Below are positions 52,614 to 61,697 of a stretch of DNA of 64,000 nucleotides, piece by piece. Made by a program: the position numbers and the translations under genes. Source of the stretch: Oligoflexales bacterium. GTDB lineage: Bacteria; Bdellovibrionota_B; Oligoflexia; Oligoflexales; RGVZ01. The first letter of the stretch is position 1, and the number at the start of each line of letters is the position of its first letter. The notes beneath the pieces were generated by a model. That model was not told where the DNA came from and ran no database searches. It saw only the letters and a list, made by a program, of their open reading frames with translations. The stretch covers positions 558,001-622,000 of the forward strand of contig CANLUT010000001.1 of NCBI GenBank assembly GCA_947494335.1, written 5' to 3'.

Positions 52614-52940
52614 ATGGATGCGATTATTCGGCATATTAAGGGTAACTTTAGTCAGTGGATTGCACTGTCCGTTCTAGTTTTTGCAATGTTTGCTGCATCT
52701 CGTGGCGCTGCCCTGCCGGCTCTTTGGGCTTTGGGGCGGTTTGTTCTTCCGGTGCTGGTAATATGGCTGGTGTTCCGTTTGATTAAATCTCGGGTCTCCC
52801 GAGCCGTCCAAAAATTCCAGGAGCAAATGATGCAGGGGATGAACGCCCCTGGGGCACGAACGAACGGTGCTGGACGGCAGGTGCTGGATCTTTGCCCTAA
52901 GTGTGGGACCTTAATGACAGCAGGCCACCGCTGTAAGTGA
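52614..52940 (+). CDS. Small membrane protein with C-terminal zinc ribbon
   Basis: A 108-residue protein with two hydrophobic segments (about residues 14-32 and 36-60) and a C-terminal CPKCGTLMTAGHRC, a CX2C...HxC zinc-ribbon-like motif. ATG 52614 follows GAGGTG. It is the last gene of the hemF-ccm run, 13 nt after the previous stop. Function unknown. Confidence 0.7.
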   Translation: MDAIIRHIKGNFSQWIALSVLVFAMFAASRGAALPALWALGRFVLPVLVIWLVFRLIKSRVSRAVQKFQEQMMQGMNAPGARTNGAGRQVLDLCPKCGTLMTAGHRCK

Positions 52941-53000
52941 CTTAGGTTTTGGCGATTGAATTCTTTATTTAAAAAGCTTGAGAGTAAAGTTCGGTTGATT

Positions 53001-55817
53001 TCAAAAAATATCTGGTATCACCAACACACGTCCATACTGCTCGACATAAACGCGATCTTGAAATGCTCTGATCCACACTGGCGATAAAGCATTCGGGTTG
53101 TACCATTCTGGTAGTGAGAATCGGTAATTCCTTAGGTCTAAAGATCGTGCAGCGACTTGGCCTGTGACCGTCGGGATACTATCCCAGACCAAAATCCGGT
53201 GATTGCCTCGGTCAGTAACAACGAGCTTTCCATTGATAACAGCAGCACTTGTCGGTGTATTCATTTCAGCTAAACTTGTTCCCGTTGAGCGTGTTATCCC
53301 GCTTGTCTGCCCTAAAATGACATTGGCTGGTTGGTCGTCTGTAGCGGGAATGTTGTTCCAAATCAAAATACGATTATTGCCACGATCGGCTACGATGACT
53401 TTTCCTTGATGTATGACCATTGACGAAGGTCCGTTTAATGTTTTGGCCGATAATCCGCCTTGATTTTCGGCGTTTGTCGTTTTGCTCGGTTGACCAATCA
53501 CGGTGGTAACCATGGCGTGGTTTGACACCACTGAAGTGTTCCAAATAGCTATCCGGTGACCGTCGAGAACTAACAGCAAACTTCCAAAATTTGCCATGTC
53601 TCCCACCCCCGAAATTTTGAACTCATGGGAGTCTGCTATCCCTGTATTATCTGTACCATCAGCGTTTTTTCGCCCTAAAAGTACAGGTGATCCGCTCAGC
53701 GGAGACGGCGCACTTTGTCCATCTGAGACTTCAAGCCCCCAAATAGAGGCACCATTAGCAATCCAGGTCTTGCCACCTGCAGTTGCGGTGTGGCAGCGAT
53801 TTGCGTCTGTGAAATCACTGGGGGTGATTCCATTAGCGGGAGCATTTTTCCAAACATAGCTGCCCAAGTTGTAAATACCCTGCGAACCCAGACAGCCGAT
53901 CCTGCTAAAATTAACGTAATTAGCCCACCAGAAGCCTATGCGATCTTTTGGGTACGTCCATCCACTGAGTGAAGTTGTTCCGTCGGCATCTCCCCAGAGG
54001 TCAATTGCCGTAGAGTTGCCGCGTTGATACTTCAAGATGCGTGAATTGTGCGTCGTCCAATAAGCACCGTCAGCTACCCAGAAAGTGTCGTTTTTAGGCT
54101 GTCCATTTTTATCTCGTTCTAAGCTTAAAGCTACGGGTGCGGCCAGTGAACTCATCGACTGCCCATCGGTGTTTGGAGTTACCGAAGATCTGTTTGGCTG
54201 TCCGTAGAGCCTGTCAAATGAACCAGGGAATGTTTGGGTTGCAGGTGTGGCGGAAATACGATCCCACTCGACGATCCGGTTTTGTGTGGTATCAGCCACA
54301 ACAAGTGCGTAGCCTCCGCTGCTTCGTGGAACAAGTAAAACAGACCTTGGATGTGCGAGTCCGCCAGCGTTGACGCCTCCAGCGCCATTAGCAGACCCTG
54401 AGGTTGCATTTGACTGTCCATAGATAAAGTCGGCGGCTTGATTGTTGGTCGTGATCGGTTTTGTCCAAATCAAGACTCTGGCATTATCGACATCTCCAAC
54501 GGCAAGTATTCCTCCTTCGCAGGAGACGCTCCACGGGTTTTTCATGCCAGTCGAGGTTGTGGCCGCTGAAAAGGTATCGAAATCGGGCTGTCCCAAAACA
54601 TAATCCGCATCAGGATTGGACGTCGTGGGCCAGCCGTTAAAAATTAGGACGCGGTTCCAGTTTCCGTTGGTGACATAGAGTTTGTTCACACTGGCGTCAT
54701 AGCAGGCGCTTGATGTGCCGCTAAATTTCGACCGATTAGTGGATCCTAGGCCTATTTCTCGCGTATGCGCGACTTTATCTGGCGCATTTGGAAGCTGGTC
54801 CCAAAGGTGAAGCCTGCCACGCCATGTTCCAACCATAAACTTGTCAATTCCGTTAGTCCAGATTTGGGTTACGTCATCCCGTGAGCCAGTGTCACCCCAA
54901 AGCAGTCCGTTCGTGTTTTGGTAAGCTCGATTTAAGGAAGTGTTGAAGTAAAAATCACCTTTTTGAGTTTTGCTTGGAACGCCTTTCCAAGCAGGGGTGA
55001 ATCCTGGGTTGTAGTAAAACGACCAAACTATCGAAAAGTTTTCCGATATCGCCAGACCCTCAAGTCCGCTTGGTTTCCACGGTTCCTGCGGGACCGCGCT
55101 TGATGAGTCAACATTAATCGCGCCAAAAGGGGTAAACCCCGTTGAGACTAAATCATTCGCATCCGTTTGTTTTCCAACCTCTGCATACATTGCTTTCACT
55201 CTGCACGAAAAAGTTGAGCCTGGCTTGAGCCCCTGGATGATCGTGCTGGTTTGGGTCTGATCCACGATAATACGCTTCTTTTTAAGATCGGCAAAAATAA
55301 GTTCGACCTGATAACTATCAAGACCGACGGATGATTCTGTTGCAGTCCATGACACGCTTACACTGGTTTCAGTTAGTGGAGTTGTCGATGAGGCCAACGA
55401 TAGTGGCTTAAATATTTGAATTTTTACATCCGCTGAATGCTTGACGTTGTTTCGATCTAAACCATTGACTGTAAAGGTCTGCAGTCCGGTGGAGAGTGTT
55501 GGTGTGCCCGCAATACTTCCATCGCTATTTATTGCTAACCCGGCTGGAAGGCTCGGCGTGATCGAAAATGATGTTATTATGATAGATGGGGCAATTGTCG
55601 GTGTTATTATGCTGGACTGACCGGCAAGAAGTTTTACGACATCGGCAGCATATGAGAAGTTTCCGCTGGAGGTTGATGACTGTTTCCGGTCTCCAAGCAT
55701 GCGCTTCGGCATTTCTTCTGTGGTGATGGCGGAGCATGAAGTCAGAAGCTTGATCGTGCCTAAAAGTGTCATCGAAGCTACGAGAAATAATCTCTTAAAT
55801 TCCGCTGAATGCCGCAT
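53001..55817 (-). CDS. Giant NHL-repeat lipoprotein with Ig-like and FN3 domains
   Basis: A 938-residue lipoprotein (lipobox LLTSC). In order: a putative Ig (He_PIG-like) domain with LPAGLAINSDGSIAGTPT, a fibronectin type III domain (SVSWTATESS...SYQVEL...LKPGSTFSCRVKA), then at least five NHL-type blades. The blades carry a recurrent (V/I)(L/Y)GQ(P/S/T) followed by (A/G)-(D)-x-x-(N)-x-R-(I/V)-(L/V)-(I/V)-W, for example VADRGNNRILIW and VTDRGNHRILVW. It is probably a surface beta-propeller for binding. ATG 55817 follows GGGGG. It is monocistronic and converges with the ccm operon. Confidence 0.85.
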   Translation of the reverse strand: MRHSAEFKRLFLVASMTLLGTIKLLTSCSAITTEEMPKRMLGDRKQSSTSSGNFSYAADVVKLLAGQSSIITPTIAPSIIITSFSITPSLPAGLAINSDGSIAGTPTLSTGLQTFTVNGLDRNNVKHSADVKIQIFKPLSLASSTTPLTETSVSVSWTATESSVGLDSYQVELIFADLKKKRIIVDQTQTSTIIQGLKPGSTFSCRVKAMYAEVGKQTDANDLVSTGFTPFGAINVDSSSAVPQEPWKPSGLEGLAISENFSIVWSFYYNPGFTPAWKGVPSKTQKGDFYFNTSLNRAYQNTNGLLWGDTGSRDDVTQIWTNGIDKFMVGTWRGRLHLWDQLPNAPDKVAHTREIGLGSTNRSKFSGTSSACYDASVNKLYVTNGNWNRVLIFNGWPTTSNPDADYVLGQPDFDTFSAATTSTGMKNPWSVSCEGGILAVGDVDNARVLIWTKPITTNNQAADFIYGQSNATSGSANGAGGVNAGGLAHPRSVLLVPRSSGGYALVVADTTQNRIVEWDRISATPATQTFPGSFDRLYGQPNRSSVTPNTDGQSMSSLAAPVALSLERDKNGQPKNDTFWVADGAYWTTHNSRILKYQRGNSTAIDLWGDADGTTSLSGWTYPKDRIGFWWANYVNFSRIGCLGSQGIYNLGSYVWKNAPANGITPSDFTDANRCHTATAGGKTWIANGASIWGLEVSDGQSAPSPLSGSPVLLGRKNADGTDNTGIADSHEFKISGVGDMANFGSLLLVLDGHRIAIWNTSVVSNHAMVTTVIGQPSKTTNAENQGGLSAKTLNGPSSMVIHQGKVIVADRGNNRILIWNNIPATDDQPANVILGQTSGITRSTGTSLAEMNTPTSAAVINGKLVVTDRGNHRILVWDSIPTVTGQVAARSLDLRNYRFSLPEWYNPNALSPVWIRAFQDRVYVEQYGRVLVIPDIF

Positions 55818-56201
55818 GTAAGCCCCCATTCTTCCGTTATGTGATCGGCGGGATGGGCGCTAGCTTTAGGTCTAAATGGACAGTGATAAAAGTCTTTTAA
55901 TTACAGCTGGATAGGGAGACTGTAGGTGCTTTAAAGGGGGTTGACAACTGGTACCTGATTTTTCTCATTTTGCCTGCCTCGTTTACGGGTTCAGCATTAG
56001 TTTCTTCTGAAGGAAACCGGGGCGTTAACCCCTCTCTTTATCTAATCTTTACGTTAAAATCCTTAGAATCCGTTTGACTTGTCCGGTGACGACATATAGT
56101 CTCACGGGGTCTCCAATGAATCATTGGTGTACCCATATAAACCGGTAATTGGGCCGGCGTTTCTACCAAACACCGTATAATGTTTGACTATGGGAGTTGT
56201 A
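55818..56201. other. 384-nt divergent intergenic region
   Basis: No supported gene. It contains a TTGACA at 55941 without a good -10, a GGGGCGTTAACCCC inverted repeat near 56019-56032, a perfect 15-bp palindrome at 56113-56127 and TATAAT at 56176-56181 just upstream of the hydrolase gene. Confidence 0.5.
56113..56127. promoter_or_regulatory. Operator-like perfect palindrome CCAATGAATCATTGG
   Basis: Seven-base arms are exact reverse complements around a central A. GGGT and ACCC flank it at 2 and 3 nt, extending the dyad. It lies about 75 nt upstream of the secreted hydrolase start and 50 nt upstream of TATAAT, a typical regulator-binding position. Confidence 0.5.
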
Positions 56202-57107
56202 ATGAGACTAGTATCAGTCTGTTCAGTGCTGTTTTTTGTAGCAATTCTGGCTCCCAGAGCTTTTGCTTGGGGCGGAAAAGGCCATGCGACCGTCAACCGC
56301 ATTGCTATCTCGATGGTAGCTAACTCTCAGGCCAAAAAGTTTCTCGACGCAAATAGCGAACAAGTCATCAAGTTCTCCAACACTCCCGACGTCAAGTGGA
56401 AGTCTGGACCTAATGCCAACTTAGAAAAACCAATGCACTGGTTTGAAATGGATGGATACGGACAGAGTCGCCTTGGCGACAGCCTTGCCGATCTGACGGT
56501 AGGACGAGCACGAGATGAGCTTGGGCAAGACTTCGTTAACAAACATGGATTCGCCATGTGGCGCGTCAGTGATTTCTATCTGCAGCTGGTTGCAGCCCTG
56601 AAAAAGGGAGACTTTAAGCGTGCTGTTCAGATTGCAGGCGTGATGGGACATTACGTTGGCGATATGACCCAGCCAATGCATGCGACGACCGACTATGATG
56701 GACAATCCATTAATAAGCCAGGCGTACACAAGTATTATGAAACGACACTGGTGGATCGCATCGATGACAACCACCTTTTTGACACGGCTCAGAAGATTGC
56801 AGGTGAAAGACGCAGTGGACTTGAACGCTCGATCGGCAATGATCTTGAGAACACTGAATTACAAAGAGTGTCCTGGGGCGAAGCTGAGGATGCGTTCAAT
56901 GCTTTGGCGGCTGTATACGACAAGTTTGAAGCTTCATCCCCGGATGACCAGTGGCTAACGAAGGACCTAACTCCAAGGATTGCCCGCGCTTCTGCCTTGC
57001 TTGGTAAGATCTGGGATGTGGCTTTCACAGTGGCTGGAACACAGAACTTGCCGATTCAAAATGTGAACGCCGTGGATCCCGAGTGGATTCCGATGGCTCA
57101 CAACTGA
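56202..57107 (+). CDS. Secreted zinc-dependent phospholipase C / S1-P1 nuclease family protein
   Basis: A 301-residue protein with signal peptide RLVSVCSVLFFVAILAPRAFA and mature N-terminus WGGKGH. In this fold the N-terminal Trp and nearby His bind the trinuclear zinc centre, so cleavage exactly before W fits. Further ligands lie in MGHYVGDMTQPMHATTDYD (HxxxDxxxPxH) and HKYYE. It would hydrolyse phospholipid or nucleic acid outside the cytoplasm; which one is not clear. ATG 56202 follows GGGAG. A terminator follows. Confidence 0.88.
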   Translation: MRLVSVCSVLFFVAILAPRAFAWGGKGHATVNRIAISMVANSQAKKFLDANSEQVIKFSNTPDVKWKSGPNANLEKPMHWFEMDGYGQSRLGDSLADLTVGRARDELGQDFVNKHGFAMWRVSDFYLQLVAALKKGDFKRAVQIAGVMGHYVGDMTQPMHATTDYDGQSINKPGVHKYYETTLVDRIDDNHLFDTAQKIAGERRSGLERSIGNDLENTELQRVSWGEAEDAFNALAAVYDKFEASSPDDQWLTKDLTPRIARASALLGKIWDVAFTVAGTQNLPIQNVNAVDPEWIPMAHN

Positions 57108-57141
57108 CCGTAAAGCGAGCTGAATTTTATTTGAATCTGAT

Positions 57142-57170
57142 AACCTCCGGCTGTTGTGTCGGGGGTTTTT
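57142..57170 (+). terminator. Rho-independent terminator after the zinc hydrolase
   Basis: AACCTCCG pairs with CGGGGGTT (one T-G wobble) around a 10-nt loop, followed by a run of T. Confidence 0.75.
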
Positions 57171-57336
57171 AGTTGTGTCGCGATGTCAGGCAAGTCCAAC
57201 TCTGGTGCGGTTTTCCGAGTGTGATGAGGCGCATTAAGGCCCCTGTCGTTTAGTGTCAAAGAGAGTAGCCAGCGGCCCGGAATTACAGTAAAAGATTTGG
57301 TCCTGATGTAATTATCCTCTAGAGAGATGGATACCG

Positions 57337-59586
57337 ATGACAAATCCAAATCGCGCGGAAGTGATTGACCAGAATTTTGTGAATTGGGTCGGATCTGGTG
57401 ACCTTCCTCAAACCCATACTCCCGTCAATTTTGCCAGCTCTGGATTAACACCAGCAGCGTTTATGGATATTTTTGAATCCCAGATGATCAGTCGTCATCT
57501 TGACTTGGCGGCACGTCGTTTCCGAGCGAGAAATCTGACCTTCTATACTATTGGAAGCTCGGGTCATGAGGGCAATGCGGTTCATGGTCACGCGTTTCGC
57601 CTGACTGATATGGCATTTCTTCATTACCGAAGCGGTGCGTTTTTTATCCAGCGTTCTAAGCAGCGCCCGGGTTCTACGCCGATCTACGACGGGCTTTTAT
57701 CCCTCTCAGCCTCAGCCGAAGATCCTATTTCTGAGGGGCGGCACAAGGTTTTTGGTAGCGTTGAGTTGAATATTCCTCCGCAAACATCGACGATCGCCTC
57801 TCATCTACCGAAGGCTGTCGGGGCTGCTTTATCCGTGGGTCGTGCCAAAGACATGGGGATTGTCGCAAGCATTCCTCATGATGGTGTCGTTCTTTGTTCG
57901 TTTGGTGACGCGTCCTCCAATCATGCGACAGCTCTGGCTGCCATTAATGCGGCGGGACTGTGCGCATTTCAGGGTCTTCCTGTGCCCCTGGTCTTCGTTT
58001 GCGAAGACAATGGTATCGGTATCTCCGTGCCATCACCCCATGGTTGGGTGGAGCAGAATTTTTCGACTCGACCGGGTATTCGTTATCTAAAATGCGATGG
58101 GTTAAACCTCGTTGACTCCTACGCTGTTTCGAAACAGGCGGAAGACTTTGCTAGGCGTACTCGCAGGCCGGTGTTTCTGCATATGCGGACCGTGCGACTG
58201 TTGGGCCATGCAGGATCAGATGTTGAAACCACCTACCGCTCCCTTGACCAAATTCAAGCGACCGAGAGGCAAGATCCATTGCTTCATTCGGCTCGAATTG
58301 CTATCGAGCATGGCTTTGCATCTGGCAAAGATATTGTTGGAATTTATCAGTCTATTCGAAAACGCGTGGATTTCGTGGGTGAACAGGCTGTGCTGAGACC
58401 TAAACTTGAGACGGCAGCAGATGTTATGAGAAGCATCGTTCCGCCAAAAGGGCTGCGCCCTGCAATGCCCACTCCCGATGAGGCGACACGCCTTGCAAAA
58501 CTTGGCCAGCGTGTGCGTCCCGGTCAGAAGTTTCACTTTGCGCGGCTACACAACCTTGGATTAGCCGACGTCATGCTTCAGTATCCTAATACGCTGGTGT
58601 TTGGTGAAGACGTTGCCAAGAAGGGCGGAGTCTACAATGTGACGACAGGGCTTTTGGATCTCTTTGGACCAAAACGCGTATTCAACTCCCATCTAGACGA
58701 GACAAGCATCCTTGGTAATGCCATTGGTATGGCGCACAATGGATTTCTTCCGATTCCTGAAATTCAATTCCTCGCTTATGTCCACAATGCTGAGGATCAA
58801 ATTCGTGGTGAGGCAGCCACGCTGTCCTTCTTCTCATCCGGAAAATATCAAAATCCGATGGTGATCAGGATTGCGGGCTTGGCTTATCAAAAGGGCTTTG
58901 GTGGCCATTTCCACAACGATAATTCATTTAATGTGTTTCGCGATATTCCTGGCTTGGTTGTCGCGATCCCGTCAAATGGCAGTGATGCGGTGAAGCTATT
59001 TAGACAGTGCGTGCGCTTGGCCCATGAAGATGGTCGAGTCGTTGTGTTTATTGAGCCCATTGCACTCTACATGACCAAAGATCTCCATAAAGACGGTGAT
59101 GGTGGATGGCAGTATGAGTATCCACCCTTAGGCGAAGAGATAAATCTTGGTGAGGTCTCCCGATTTGGTGACGGAAAAGATCTAGCCATTGTTACGTATG
59201 GCAATGGCTATTATCTGTCTCGTCAGGCAGAGCAAATCCTGCGCGAAGAGCACGGTGTCGATTGCAGGGTCATTGATCTTCATTGGATGTTGCCGCTTCC
59301 TGAGGAGGCTCTTCTAAAGGAACTTGAGGGTTGTCAGTCAGTCCTGATTGTCGACGAATGTCGTAAAACTGGCTCTTTGAGTGAACAGCTGGTGACATTA
59401 CTTGTAGATAAAATCTCGCCGTTACCGGCGCTGCGGGTTCATGCAGCTGAAGATAGCTTTATTCCGCTGGGAGCTACGGCCACCGTGACGCTTCCAAGTC
59501 GTGAGTCAATCGTCGAGAATGCGTTGACCTTGGTTAAAAAATCTCGAGGCACTGTTGTGAAGCCGATGACACGAGGTCGGTCATGA
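57337..59586 (+). CDS. Fused E1 alpha-beta 2-oxo-acid dehydrogenase
   Basis: A 749-residue thiamine-diphosphate enzyme. The alpha-like half (about 1-375) has the TPP/Mg motif GDASSNH (190-196) ending in CEDNGIGIS. The beta-like half (about 390-749) starts near FGEDVAKKGGVYNVT and contains AQ-loop equivalents and a C-terminal transketolase domain (DLHWMLPLPEE). It resembles branched-chain 2-oxo-acid dehydrogenase E1 with both subunits in one chain. No E2 or E3 gene is adjacent. Its stop overlaps the acyltransferase-like gene by 4 nt. Confidence 0.88.
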   Translation: MTNPNRAEVIDQNFVNWVGSGDLPQTHTPVNFASSGLTPAAFMDIFESQMISRHLDLAARRFRARNLTFYTIGSSGHEGNAVHGHAFRLTDMAFLHYRSGAFFIQRSKQRPGSTPIYDGLLSLSASAEDPISEGRHKVFGSVELNIPPQTSTIASHLPKAVGAALSVGRAKDMGIVASIPHDGVVLCSFGDASSNHATALAAINAAGLCAFQGLPVPLVFVCEDNGIGISVPSPHGWVEQNFSTRPGIRYLKCDGLNLVDSYAVSKQAEDFARRTRRPVFLHMRTVRLLGHAGSDVETTYRSLDQIQATERQDPLLHSARIAIEHGFASGKDIVGIYQSIRKRVDFVGEQAVLRPKLETAADVMRSIVPPKGLRPAMPTPDEATRLAKLGQRVRPGQKFHFARLHNLGLADVMLQYPNTLVFGEDVAKKGGVYNVTTGLLDLFGPKRVFNSHLDETSILGNAIGMAHNGFLPIPEIQFLAYVHNAEDQIRGEAATLSFFSSGKYQNPMVIRIAGLAYQKGFGGHFHNDNSFNVFRDIPGLVVAIPSNGSDAVKLFRQCVRLAHEDGRVVVFIEPIALYMTKDLHKDGDGGWQYEYPPLGEEINLGEVSRFGDGKDLAIVTYGNGYYLSRQAEQILREEHGVDCRVIDLHWMLPLPEEALLKELEGCQSVLIVDECRKTGSLSEQLVTLLVDKISPLPALRVHAAEDSFIPLGATATVTLPSRESIVENALTLVKKSRGTVVKPMTRGRS

Positions 59587-60635
59587 AAGAGCGTATTGTT
59601 GCCATCTGTCCTGGTCGGGGCAGTTACACTCGTGACGAACTAAATTATTTTTCGAAGTATCGTCAGCACTTTGGCGGATTTATCGATCGCATGGATGCGC
59701 GAAGGCGGCGTTTGAATGAACCCACCGTGTCTGAATTGGATGGTGCAACGCAGTTTCAAGTGAATTTCCACACACCTGGTGAAAATGCATCCATCTTGAT
59801 TCATACATGTGCCATGTTGGATTTCATGGCGATTGATCGCGAGCGTTACGAAGTCGTTGCAGTAACTGGTAACTCGCTTGGCTGGTATTTGACACTTGCT
59901 GCTGCGGGTGCAATGGATGAGGACTCAGCGTTTACGTTGATTAATACCATGGGCTCGATGATGCGCGGTGGTGTGGTCGGCGGTCAGGTGATTTACCCTG
60001 TGGTCGATGAAAACTGGGTGCAGGATCCAGAAAAAGAACGTCTTGTTGAAAAAGCCCTGAGCGACGTGAATCAGTCGGGTGAGGGGAGGATCTATTCAAG
60101 TATTTACTTGGGTGGCTACCGGGTTATGGGTGGCGACGAGGCCGGCATTCGCAAGTTGATGAAGCTTCTACCGGTTGTTGACGAGAGATATCCTTTCAAA
60201 TTGATCAATCATGCAGCGTTTCATACGCCTATTTTGGACGATGTATCGCGGAAAGCATTCGAGGTCCTTGGCTCCAATCTTTTCAGGGCACCACAAATCC
60301 CGATGATTGATGGTCGCGGTAAGATCTGGCAACCTTACAGCACGGACTCTGGCGAGCTTCGTACTTATACGTTGGGGCATCAAGTGACAGCCGCCTACGA
60401 TTTTACGACAGCGGTGTCGGTGGCTCTTAAAGAATTTGCTCCGGATCGATTCGTGTTACTTGGTCCGGGCGCATCCTTAGGCGGTTCGATCGGCCAAATC
60501 TTGATTAAAAACCAATGGCAATCTATTCGCTCGAAGAGTGACTTTTCCGCACGTCAGGATAAAGATCCCTATTTGCTCTCCATGGGGCGGCCTGATCAAT
60601 GGGCGCGGACTGTGGGCTATCAGTTCAAAGCCTAG
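59583..60635 (+). CDS. FabD-like acyltransferase with altered substrate pocket
   Basis: A 350-residue protein with the acyltransferase fold. The nucleophile elbow is GNSLGWY with S98 (GHSLGE in FabD), and the catalytic histidine is H214 in AAFHTPIL. The oxyanion-loop GQGSQ is GRGSY, and the arginine that binds the malonyl carboxylate (R117 in E. coli FabD) aligns with methionine in NTMGSMM. It is thus unlikely to load malonate and may prefer a monocarboxylic acyl group. It is translationally coupled to the fused E1. Confidence 0.75.
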   Translation: MKERIVAICPGRGSYTRDELNYFSKYRQHFGGFIDRMDARRRRLNEPTVSELDGATQFQVNFHTPGENASILIHTCAMLDFMAIDRERYEVVAVTGNSLGWYLTLAAAGAMDEDSAFTLINTMGSMMRGGVVGGQVIYPVVDENWVQDPEKERLVEKALSDVNQSGEGRIYSSIYLGGYRVMGGDEAGIRKLMKLLPVVDERYPFKLINHAAFHTPILDDVSRKAFEVLGSNLFRAPQIPMIDGRGKIWQPYSTDSGELRTYTLGHQVTAAYDFTTAVSVALKEFAPDRFVLLGPGASLGGSIGQILIKNQWQSIRSKSDFSARQDKDPYLLSMGRPDQWARTVGYQFKA

Positions 60636-60756
60636 ATTTTTGTCGAGGCCTATTGGTATCCAATTTGTAGTCGCAAAGTTGACGCATGCTCGTGGTATCC
60701 AATGATAACGGAAATCTCAGAAACGTTTTGTTAACTCTGAAAGAAGGAGCCTTCTC

Positions 60757-61560
60757 ATGCCTCGTCGCTTCGTTGATCTTTCAATCTTTTTGGAAAACGA
60801 CGTACTTAGTGATCCCCCGGCCTTCGCGCCAAAAATCCAGTATTTCAGTCACGAGAATACCTTTGATCAAATTGAGCCATTCTTCCCTGGTCTTAAAAAG
60901 CAAGACTTACCTGATGGCGAAGGTTGGGCCATAGAGATGGTTCAACTTTCAACGCACAATGGTACGCACTTGGACGCTCCCTATCATTTTCACTCCACCA
61001 TGGACAACGCTCTTGGGCAGAAGAAGCCTGCCATCGCAATTCATGACGTTCCGCTTGAGTGGTGCTTTCAACCGGCCGTCAAGCTGGACTTCCGACATTT
61101 TGCTGACGGCTATGTTGTCACGGCTGATGATGTTGCCAGTGAGCTAACACGCATTGAGCACACTTTGAGTCCACTGGAGATCGTTGTGATCAACACGCGC
61201 GCGGGCCTTCGCTATGGCTTCGAGGACTATGTGTTGAGCGGCTGTGGTATGGGTTATGAGGCGACCATGTATTTATTGGAGCACGGTATTCGATTAACGG
61301 GGACCGACGCGTGGAGCTGGGACGCGCCCTTTTCTCATACTGCTGCGAAGTATAAGGATAGCCGCGACGCGTCTTTGATATGGGAGGGCCATAAAGCTGG
61401 TCGCGACATCGGCTATTGTCATCTCGAGAAACTACATAATCTGGAGAGTTTGCCGCCTAAAGGGTTTTACATCAGTTGTTTCCCTCACAAGATTCGTGGT
61501 GCTTCTGCGGGGTGGACGCGAGCCGTTGCGATCTTTGATGACGCGCTTATGGGGCGTTGA
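60757..61560 (+). CDS. Cyclase family protein, KynB-type (arylformamidase-like)
   Basis: A 267-residue metal hydrolase with the family zinc motif HNGTHLDAPYHF near residue 68, DLSIFLENDV at the N-terminus, and GYCHLEKLHNLESLP near the end. The family includes kynurenine formamidase KynB and related cyclases. AAGGAG precedes the ATG. The aldehyde dehydrogenase 1.5 kb downstream resembles the 2-aminomuconate semialdehyde enzyme, so a role in tryptophan-like aromatic breakdown is possible. Confidence 0.8.
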   Translation: MPRRFVDLSIFLENDVLSDPPAFAPKIQYFSHENTFDQIEPFFPGLKKQDLPDGEGWAIEMVQLSTHNGTHLDAPYHFHSTMDNALGQKKPAIAIHDVPLEWCFQPAVKLDFRHFADGYVVTADDVASELTRIEHTLSPLEIVVINTRAGLRYGFEDYVLSGCGMGYEATMYLLEHGIRLTGTDAWSWDAPFSHTAAKYKDSRDASLIWEGHKAGRDIGYCHLEKLHNLESLPPKGFYISCFPHKIRGASAGWTRAVAIFDDALMGR

Positions 61561-61697
61561 GTTCATAGGAGGATGACTGCATTTGCGCAGAGGGACTTCT
61601 GGAAGGATCTCCTAACATGTTAATAATTATAAGAAAAAATGCATCTCTTAAGTTCTTGGGGAGATGAGCCGATGATCTTCTCAATTGGGGGTGGATC

